38,377 nucleotides of DNA. It comes from Alphaproteobacteria bacterium (GTDB taxonomy: Bacteria; Pseudomonadota; Alphaproteobacteria; SHVP01). This document shows, one piece after another, positions 31,838 to 38,377 of the stretch. The translations under genes and the position numbers were made by a program. The first letter of the stretch is position 1. Each line of letters begins with the position of its first letter. Under the pieces are notes generated by a model, which did no database searches, was not told the origin of the DNA, and saw only the letters and a program-made list of their open reading frames with translations. The stretch is taken from NCBI GenBank assembly GCA_040216735.1, contig JAVJOO010000004.1, positions 83,019 to 121,395 of the forward strand, written 5' to 3'.

Positions 31838-32317
31838 TTGAGCGCTGGATATCGCCTCTCGACGATGCGCCTAATTCTCTTCGTGATCGCGCTCGTCGTC
31901 GGTCCAGCGCAGGGGTGGGCGCAGACGACAACGCTCCTGCAGCCGTTCTCGTTCGGGACGATCGCGATTCGAAGCAACGCGGCGGTCGAACGGTTGGTCC
32001 TCAACCTCAACGGGACCTACACGACAACATCGAACATCATTGCAATCGCGCCGCCGCAAAGGGCAGAGTTTCTCGCGACCGGCTTCCAGGCCTCTACGGC
32101 CTTGAACCTGAGCATCGCGAATATCGTCCTTTCCGAGGACGGCAACGGGTCGGGCAAAACGTTTAACGTCGCCTTTGTCTACCTTTCCGATATTTCGACA
32201 GACGCAACCGGGAGCGCGACGATTTTTGTTGCCGGCACCTTGGTCACGTCGGGGAACGGCGTTCCCTACGACGACCGGCCCTATTTTGGCATGGCCTCGC
32301 TGATCGTGAACTACTAG
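31838..32317 (+). CDS. Third, diverged DUF4402-like exported protein
   Basis: A 159-residue secreted protein starting with TTG at 31838, which has GGAG 8 nt upstream; an ATG at 31865 (MRLILFV) is the alternative. The signal peptide (LILFVIALVVGPAQGWAQ) is followed by a beta-rich body: QPFSFGTIAIRSNAAVERL, then LNLNGTYTTTSNI and SGKTFNVAFVYLSD, ending FGMASLIVNY. It shares the FSFGTIA core and C-terminal aromatic strand with the two DUF4402 proteins but is shorter and diverged. It may be a tip, minor or anchoring subunit of the fibre. It comes immediately before the chaperone gene. Confidence 0.7.
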   Translation: MSAGYRLSTMRLILFVIALVVGPAQGWAQTTTLLQPFSFGTIAIRSNAAVERLVLNLNGTYTTTSNIIAIAPPQRAEFLATGFQASTALNLSIANIVLSEDGNGSGKTFNVAFVYLSDISTDATGSATIFVAGTLVTSGNGVPYDDRPYFGMASLIVNY

Positions 32318-32415
32318 GGCGCCGGGCCAAAAGGGTTGCACCCAGATTAGCAAAACGTTAACCATGCTCGCGGTAGGAAGAAGCAGGACCGAGCTTTTTC
32401 AAACTGGGCAATCAC

Positions 32416-33264
32416 ATGCTTCATATGCGTATCTCATTTCGTTTTTCGTCGGTTCTCCGGTCGGCGCTGATCGTCCTTTTCCTCGTTGCGGGCATTGCAA
32501 ACGCGGCGTCGGCGCAACTGCTCATCAGCCCGCTTCGGGTCATCTTTGAAGGGCGCGATCGTGCGGCGACCGTTATCCTGCGCAATCAGGGCAACAACGC
32601 GCAGACTTACCGCCTGGAATGGCAGGAGAAGGCGGCCACCCCCGACGGGCAATACGAAGAAGTTGCGGAACCCGGTCCGACCATGCGAATCGCAAGCCGC
32701 CATGTTCGTTTCAGCCCGCGCCAGGTTACGCTCGGCCCCGGCGAAACGCAGCAGGTCCGCCTTGCGCTTCGATTGCCGGCCGATCTCCCGCCGGGAGAAT
32801 ACCGTTCCCATCTCGCGTTTGTTGCGATCGACGAAAGCGCCCGCAGGGCGGCGCGGCAGTCGGCAGGCGGCGGCGCGGCCATTCAAGTATTCATGAACCT
32901 CGGTTTCGCCATTCCGATCATGATCCGCCACGGTCAAGGTGCGGCGGGCGCTCGCCTTGGCGGCGCCGAGTTCAACACCGACGAACTCAATCGATTGGGT
33001 CTTAAGGTCCAACTTCTTCAAGACGGGAATTTCAGCGCTTACGGCAGGCTGAAGGTTTTTCTGCGTAACACAACCAACGGACCGGAACGTCAAATCGGGT
33101 TGCTGCAAAACGTGGCGCTGTTCCCCGACGTTCAGTCCCGGACCTCGACGGTGCTCCTCGATACGGAGCCGTTTACTAGTGGGATCATTAGGATCCTCTA
33201 CGAAGGTGCCGACGAATACGCCGGCCGAATATGGCTTGACCAAAGTTTTCAGGTAGGGAATTAG
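32416..33264 (+). CDS. PapD-like periplasmic pilus chaperone
   Basis: A 282-residue protein. The signal peptide (SVLRSALIVLFLVAGIANA, cleavage near ASA) is followed by a chaperone immunoglobulin-like fold: LLISPLRVIFEGRDRAATVILRNQG is the G1/A1-strand region typical of fimbrial chaperones, RIASRHVRFSPRQVTLGPGETQQVRL is the F1-G1-type motif, and PPGEYRSHLAF is widely conserved in this family. Chaperones of this type donate a strand to fold and deliver subunits to an outer-membrane usher. It is 24 nt upstream of the usher-like gene and follows the third subunit by 98 nt. The start may be the ATG at 32425. Confidence 0.88.
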   Translation: MLHMRISFRFSSVLRSALIVLFLVAGIANAASAQLLISPLRVIFEGRDRAATVILRNQGNNAQTYRLEWQEKAATPDGQYEEVAEPGPTMRIASRHVRFSPRQVTLGPGETQQVRLALRLPADLPPGEYRSHLAFVAIDESARRAARQSAGGGAAIQVFMNLGFAIPIMIRHGQGAAGARLGGAEFNTDELNRLGLKVQLLQDGNFSAYGRLKVFLRNTTNGPERQIGLLQNVALFPDVQSRTSTVLLDTEPFTSGIIRILYEGADEYAGRIWLDQSFQVGN

Positions 33265-33288
33265 GCGCACCGGAACCGGAGCGCAGCC

Positions 33289-36200
33289 GTGCAGCGAAAT
33301 GGCGACCAGGGAATTCGGCATGCAGTTGTGTGTGCTGCGGTTGGCCTTTGCTTCCTTGTCGCAGGCGGCCCGTCGGTCGCGCAGCAATCGTCGGGCCTGA
33401 CCGGTCTTGCAGAGGAACTCCTCAAACGGCTTGAGAATCCGGAACGAGAATCCTCGGGCCCCGTCGAAGCGAGCGCCCCAGAAGGGCCCGTGGCGACCGC
33501 TCCCCTCATCCCACCACCGGCGCCCGCTGGAACGGATGAACCGCGACCCGACGATTTGCCGCCGGCCATCGCGGCCGCGCCGCCGCCGCCGCTAACCGGC
33601 CCCGAAGCCGACCTGGCCCGCCGGCTCCTTGCCCTGACCGACACCGAAGAAACGCAAGCCGACGCGCGGGAGCGTCTTGGACGTGAGTTCGTAAGCCGAC
33701 TTCGCGGACCGTTACTCGACCGTCCTCTCGTAGAAGACGCTCCGGAGATCACTGAGGCGACCCTACGCCTCCAACGAGACGATGCGGGGATATTGGACGG
33801 AGAAGAACTCATTCTGGAAGTCCAGATTGACAACCGGCGATTCGTCCAATCGATCTTTACGATCAAGCAGGGCGACGGAATCATGGTCGATCTTGCGGAA
33901 ATCTCGCAGCTTTTGGATTTCTCGATCGATGTCGATGCCGCAGCGGGGACGGCTTCTGGGTTCTTTATCGACCCGACCCATACGTTCGAATTGAATCTCG
34001 ATCTCGGATCTGCGGTGATTGAGGGGGAGACTGTTCCGGTCGATCCAGCGGACGTACAGCGGACAGACGACACCATCTTCGTTCATAGCGACACCTTTGC
34101 CGCCTGGTTCGGGGTCAGATTGGATGTCGACTTTCGTTTACTCGTCGTCACATTGGTGCCGGAAACGCCGCTACCGCTCCAGCAGCGATTCGAACGTCAA
34201 CAACGTTTTGCCGAGGCGCGCCGGGGCGCCATTCGTGCGCCTGAGCAGCCGTTCCAAGACGAACCCTATCGGCTCATCGCGCAACCTCTCATCGATGTGG
34301 CTTTGGCCTCGTCGTACTTTACGGCTCCTGGGCAGAGGGCGCGGACGACCCAAACCTATTCGGTTATCGGACGCGGCGACCTGGGCTTTGCGACCGGCGA
34401 TGTGTTCCTTGGCGGCAACCAAGACGATCTGTTCAATTCCGCCCGTATTTCCTTGCGACGGGAAGATCCAACCGGCGGTCTGCTGGGGCCGCTCCAAGCG
34501 ACCCGCGTGGAGGCGGGGGACGTTGCCGGCGTCGGCTTGCCGATCGCGAGCGGTGTCGGTGCGTTTGTGACGAACAATACGAGCGGCGTTCAGAATCTTG
34601 GCTCGACAACCGACTTCGTGGGGACCGAACAACCCGGGACGGACATCGAACTCTACCGGAACGATGTTCTCTTGAATCTGGTTACCGTCGGCGACGACGG
34701 ACGCTACGAATTCCGAAACGTCCCGTTGCTGCTGGGTCAGAATAACTTCCAGCTGATCTTCTATGGGCCTCAGGGCGACCGGCGCGAACAACGCGAAGTG
34801 CGAAACGTTACCTCCGTCGGGGAACGCGCGAATTTGCCGACCTATTCGGCGGCGATCACAAAGCCGGGCAATCCCATTCTTCAACTCTCCGAGACAAACC
34901 TAGGGGATCAGCCGCTTGGCGCCGGCGTCACGGCCCAAAAAACTCTGGAGTCGGGGCAGAGCGTGAATGCCGGTTTGTCATTTACGAACGTCGAAGAACC
35001 GTCAACCGGCACGGTGCAAGCGGGATTCGGCTCACAACTTTACGGCGGGTTCGCGTCATTGAGCGCGACGTCGTCGCTGAACAAGGGCTGGTCGCTCAAC
35101 AGTTCTTACCGGACTACCTTTCGAGATCAAAGCCTCAGCCTTCGTTACGACCTCACGCGCGCTTCAGGGACAGGGAACAACGATCGCTTTTCCGTCGGGC
35201 TCTCCGGATCGATCCCTGTTGCGGGCGCTTTTAGCTTACCGTATAGCGCCGATGCGTCGCGGTCCGTTGCCGGAACGGGCACGATCGTCGATCAGGCTAC
35301 ACTGCGCAATTCTCTTGGCAGCGGTCGGATTCGCGCCTCCAACAGCCTCGATTGGACGCGCACGGAGACGAACGCCGGTGTGACCCGTCAACTGAGCGGC
35401 TTGTTCTCACTGACCGGTTTGGTGTTTCCCGTAGTGGCAAGGCTCGGTACCAACTACCGCGTGATCGAGGAACAACGCCTGACGCAGCTAGACGCCGACT
35501 TCAATTGGACGGTCAACAGCCGAACGCAGGCGAGGCTTGGCCTGCAGCGTTTTTTGATCTCCCAGCGCGACGCGGTGAGCCTCGGCCTCAACTGGCAATT
35601 CGACCGCTTTATTCTCAGTCCCAGCCTGTCGTACGATTCGAACGATCAGCTCTTTGCGTTCGTCAACCTTCGCTTCTCCGCCGCGCGCGACCCCTTCAGC
35701 GGCAAGGCTATTCTCGCCGGCAACTCCTTTTCCAACGACGGCGCGGTTGCCGCGCGGGTCTACCGGGACGACAACCTCAATCAGGTTCTCGACCCCGGCG
35801 AGAGTGTAATCGAAGGGGCGCGAATCGAGGCCGTCCAATCCAATCGCTCCCAGCAGACGGACGAAGACGGCGTAGCGTTGGTGCAACGGCTACCGCCGTA
35901 CCTTCTGACAGACGTTCGTATCCGGCCCGGCAGCCTGCCTGATCCCTTCTTGGCACCGGTCGGCACGGGGCGTTCAATTCTGCCGAGACCCGGATTCACC
36001 CATGTGTTGGAGTTTCCGGTAGCGTTGACAACCGAGGTCGATGGGACAGTCGTCGCCCTTCGACCCGATCAACCCCTGCTGCCGTTACCGGGAGCGACGG
36101 TGGAACTGCGCAACGCTGCCGGTGAGGTTGTCGACACCCAGACCACGTTGTTCGACGGTTTCTTTTTATTCGTCAACGTCTTACCGGGCGAGTACACGCT

Positions 36201-37359
36201 CCAACTCGCGCCGGAGAACGTCACGACGCAGGGATTTGTCATTCCTACGCCCCGTCGTGTCTCGATCGCCACGGCGGCCGAACCGGTGTTCGGGGTTCAG
36301 ATTGTTACGGGCCCACCGGATATCGAGTTGCCGGTGCCCGCGGACGCCAAAATCGCCGGTGTTTCGATCGGTCAATACCCGACAATTGAAAGCGCCCAGG
36401 CGAGCCTGCGGGTGTACAAGGAACTCTTCCCCCAACGTCTCGGCAGCCTCCGCCTGATCACTGCGTTGGAAGAGCAGGCCTCTCCCTACGACCTTCTCCT
36501 TGGGCCGGTTTCCCGCGGAAACGCCGACAACATCTGTGCCCGTCTGGCTGAAGCCAAATCCCCGTGTGAGATCGTTCTGTTCCCGTATGTCGCCGAAGCG
36601 CCGATCGGACCGCCGGCACCGATCGAAAGAGAGGCGGAAGCTACGGACCCAGGTTCGAATACGCCGCTGCCGGCGCCGCCGCCTGTTGACCCCGATGTTC
36701 TCGTCGATCTCGGGCGCTACCCCAGCTCTGAACGGGCCGCAATCGCCTGGTCGTTGCTGCGCCGTCTTTACGCTAGCGACGTCGCCGGTGCCGAACGGCT
36801 GCCTGCCGCAAACTCCGGCGGCGAAGCTGATCTGGTGATCGGGCCGCTTGCGCGCACCCGGGCTGAATCGTTATGCGCGGCCCTCGGGGAGAGCGTACCG
36901 CGTTGCGCCCTTCGACCGATCGTGCCCGAAGTTCCTGTTGCCCTGGAAGCCCTGCCGCCGCCCGTATTGCCCGGTTTGAGTCCGGCTGAGCCTACGGTTG
37001 TCGCAGAACCCGTGCTGCCTGTTTTGGCGGCACCGCTTCCCCCGATCGCTGCGCCCCAACGAGCGCAGGCACAGTCGCCGCAGGAGGAGCCTGCGGAGGT
37101 TAGCGATCAAGGTGAAAGGGTGATTGCCGTGCGACTAGGCGACTTTGGCTCCCAGACCGGCGTGGATGCCGGTTGGCAATTGATGCGACGACTATATCCG
37201 GATGCCCTCGGCAGCGTGCGGCTGCTACATAGTGCCGAGTCGGTCGATGCGCGGCGTCCGCTTCTCGCCGGGCCGTTCAGCGAAATCGGCGCGCTCGCCG
37301 TGTGCGCCCGCCTTATCGCCGACGGACAGGCGTGCCGGGTTACCCAGGCGCGGTTGTGA
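33289..37359 (+). CDS. Usher-like outer-membrane protein with C-terminal SPOR-like repeats
   Basis: A 1356-residue exported protein starting with GTG at 33289 (GGAG 7 nt upstream). In order: a signal peptide (1-32); a Pro-rich linker (about 60-110); a periplasmic beta-rich domain (about 165-310); an usher-like barrel/plug region with TDIELYRNDVLLNLVTVGDD and FQLIFYGPQGDRREQ (about 450-510); many barrel-like strands (530-810); two SdrD/carboxypeptidase-regulatory-like beta-sandwich domains (about 817-885 and 915-1000); and three SPOR-like repeats (about 1025-1097, 1138-1212, 1278-1356). Each SPOR unit ends in a Cys pair ten residues apart (1083/1093, 1196/1206, 1339/1349). It would export chaperone-delivered subunits. 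SPOR fusion on an usher is not known to me. Confidence 0.7.
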   Translation: MQRNGDQGIRHAVVCAAVGLCFLVAGGPSVAQQSSGLTGLAEELLKRLENPERESSGPVEASAPEGPVATAPLIPPPAPAGTDEPRPDDLPPAIAAAPPPPLTGPEADLARRLLALTDTEETQADARERLGREFVSRLRGPLLDRPLVEDAPEITEATLRLQRDDAGILDGEELILEVQIDNRRFVQSIFTIKQGDGIMVDLAEISQLLDFSIDVDAAAGTASGFFIDPTHTFELNLDLGSAVIEGETVPVDPADVQRTDDTIFVHSDTFAAWFGVRLDVDFRLLVVTLVPETPLPLQQRFERQQRFAEARRGAIRAPEQPFQDEPYRLIAQPLIDVALASSYFTAPGQRARTTQTYSVIGRGDLGFATGDVFLGGNQDDLFNSARISLRREDPTGGLLGPLQATRVEAGDVAGVGLPIASGVGAFVTNNTSGVQNLGSTTDFVGTEQPGTDIELYRNDVLLNLVTVGDDGRYEFRNVPLLLGQNNFQLIFYGPQGDRREQREVRNVTSVGERANLPTYSAAITKPGNPILQLSETNLGDQPLGAGVTAQKTLESGQSVNAGLSFTNVEEPSTGTVQAGFGSQLYGGFASLSATSSLNKGWSLNSSYRTTFRDQSLSLRYDLTRASGTGNNDRFSVGLSGSIPVAGAFSLPYSADASRSVAGTGTIVDQATLRNSLGSGRIRASNSLDWTRTETNAGVTRQLSGLFSLTGLVFPVVARLGTNYRVIEEQRLTQLDADFNWTVNSRTQARLGLQRFLISQRDAVSLGLNWQFDRFILSPSLSYDSNDQLFAFVNLRFSAARDPFSGKAILAGNSFSNDGAVAARVYRDDNLNQVLDPGESVIEGARIEAVQSNRSQQTDEDGVALVQRLPPYLLTDVRIRPGSLPDPFLAPVGTGRSILPRPGFTHVLEFPVALTTEVDGTVVALRPDQPLLPLPGATVELRNAAGEVVDTQTTLFDGFFLFVNVLPGEYTLQLAPENVTTQGFVIPTPRRVSIATAAEPVFGVQIVTGPPDIELPVPADAKIAGVSIGQYPTIESAQASLRVYKELFPQRLGSLRLITALEEQASPYDLLLGPVSRGNADNICARLAEAKSPCEIVLFPYVAEAPIGPPAPIEREAEATDPGSNTPLPAPPPVDPDVLVDLGRYPSSERAAIAWSLLRRLYASDVAGAERLPAANSGGEADLVIGPLARTRAESLCAALGESVPRCALRPIVPEVPVALEALPPPVLPGLSPAEPTVVAEPVLPVLAAPLPPIAAPQRAQAQSPQEEPAEVSDQGERVIAVRLGDFGSQTGVDAGWQLMRRLYPDALGSVRLLHSAESVDARRPLLAGPFSEIGALAVCARLIADGQACRVTQARL

Positions 37360-38265
37360 CTATTGCGTGCCGGTGAAGTCGCTGAGCACGCAATAGGCGT
37401 TGCGCGACTTCATCAAACGGCAAACTTCGTCGGCGCTGGCGGTATCAGTGAAGGGGCCTGCTTTGACGCGGTAGAACGTGCCCCGACCGCTGGAAAGATC
37501 GACCGCGCTGATTCGGTAATCCAGGCCGCCGAGCAAATCGCTGTGCGCGGCTTGCAGTTCCCGCCAACCCTGGCGGGCGGCTTCCAACTGGCGGAACGAT
37601 GCGAGATGGACGCTGACCTGTTCGCCGGGGGCGACCGATGCTGTGATCGAGGTTAGTTGGGTTGGCGCGGCAGCGGGTTGGGCGGCGGGTGCTGGCGGTT
37701 GGATCGGGCGCAGCGATTGCGGTTGTCCCACCGGGGCGGGGGGCTGGGCTTGGTCGACCGGCCTTAGCGCCGGCGGATTAGCAGAAGCAACGGGTTGTGC
37801 CGGCGGCGGCTCGGCAGCAGGTGGGGGGGGCGCGGCGGCTTCCGGGGTTGCCGTCGGCACCCCAGGCGAACCGCCGGTGTCGGTCAGGCGCGACAGTTGC
37901 GTGAGAAGGATTCTGATGTCCCCTTCGATTCCCACGAGACGCTCGATACTGGGCTTCAGTTGTGCCAGTTCCTGCCGCAGCGACGTCACTTCTTGCTCTA
38001 AGCGGGCGATCCGTTCGTCCGAGGTTCCGCTGCCGAGCGGTGTCTCGTTCCGGGCAGTGGTTGCTTGTTGCGCGGCGACCGGCTGTGCCGCCTGGGCCGT
38101 TTGTGCGCTGTTTGCGCGGTCCCCGCCGGGGAAAACTGCCCCGCGGACGGAACTGCCGACCGACGAGAAGGCGCCGCCAATGGCATTGCAACTCCCGAGG
38201 GTCAGAACGAGCGCCGACAGGATCGCAATACGGCGCGAATGCCTGCCAAAGCTCCTCAAGACCAT
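37360..38265 (-). CDS. SPOR-domain lipoprotein
   Basis: A 301-residue protein from the ATG at 38265 (in-frame ATGs at 38319 and 38355 give longer forms). It has a lipoprotein signal (RRIAILSALVLTLGSC, lipid-anchored Cys26), a coiled-coil-prone stretch (ERIARLEQEVTSLRQELAQL), a Pro/Ala-rich linker and a C-terminal SPOR domain (VSVHLASFRQLEAARQGW ... VKAGPFTDTASADEVCRLM). SPOR domains bind denuded peptidoglycan at division sites. Its Cys pair, VCRLMKSRNAYC, is spaced exactly like those of the usher's SPOR repeats. It is convergent with the usher gene with no gap, so the two SPOR-coding ends meet. Confidence 0.85.
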   Translation of the reverse strand: MVLRSFGRHSRRIAILSALVLTLGSCNAIGGAFSSVGSSVRGAVFPGGDRANSAQTAQAAQPVAAQQATTARNETPLGSGTSDERIARLEQEVTSLRQELAQLKPSIERLVGIEGDIRILLTQLSRLTDTGGSPGVPTATPEAAAPPPPAAEPPPAQPVASANPPALRPVDQAQPPAPVGQPQSLRPIQPPAPAAQPAAAPTQLTSITASVAPGEQVSVHLASFRQLEAARQGWRELQAAHSDLLGGLDYRISAVDLSSGRGTFYRVKAGPFTDTASADEVCRLMKSRNAYCVLSDFTGTQ

Positions 38266-38377
38266 GCCGATCTGGTGATCCAAACTGTTTTGCACCCGGC
38301 CAATATTCAGGTCCACCATTCCCAATCGACGGCGGAATATGCCGAACGACCCCATTTGGGCACAGAATGTAGCATGG

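Overview
The window reads as a high-GC alphaproteobacterial chromosome segment. The best lineage clue is a short NDUFS4-like accessory subunit of respiratory complex I (6693-6986), which is typical of Alphaproteobacteria. The mixture of CoA-transferase, crotonase, amidase, short-chain dehydrogenase, TauD-type dioxygenase and CaiB-type genes resembles Rhodospirillales-like or uncultured environmental members. That placement is an inference; no rRNA is present.

Left part (1-8300): an isoquinoline 1-oxidoreductase-type molybdenum hydroxylase pair (iorA and a partial iorB) faces a divergent AraC-family regulator, with a 21-bp-spaced direct repeat between them. Then come a tiny lipoprotein, a gamma-glutamyltransferase homologue, a VOC protein convergent with a short-chain dehydrogenase, the complex I subunit, and the first of two paralogous SAM-dependent methyltransferases, closed by a good terminator.

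Middle (8300-18000): a 44-bp repeat pair and tRNA-Arg(TCT) are followed by a lower-GC stretch with a GAF-GGDEF diguanylate cyclase, then an AHL-lactonase-like metallo-beta-lactamase. Next are a dioxygenase/GST operon, a protein with a histone-H1-like Lys/Ala tail, the second methyltransferase, a GFA-family protein, a bifunctional glutathionylspermidine synthetase/amidase and an EamA transporter.

Right-middle (18000-29500): a three-gene operon (3-hydroxyisobutyrate dehydrogenase-like, PPOX-fold protein, orphan protein); an HSL-type esterase overlapping a 47-residue membrane peptide; a protein fusing two CDGSH iron-sulfur motifs to a cupin region; DUF4197 and Sel1-repeat exported proteins; a class II aldolase; and a CoA-transferase/crotonase/amidase operon whose crotonase lacks both classical catalytic glutamates.

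Right end (29500-38377): the most interesting region. After a roughly 0.9-kb lower-GC leader come two near-identical DUF4402 exported subunits in tandem, a terminator, a third and diverged DUF4402-like protein, a PapD-like periplasmic chaperone, and a 1356-residue usher-like outer-membrane protein. The usher carries carboxypeptidase-regulatory/SdrD-like domains and ends in three SPOR-like repeats. A SPOR lipoprotein lies convergent and directly abutting. I read this as a chaperone-usher-type surface fibre system in which the usher may be tethered to peptidoglycan through SPOR domains.
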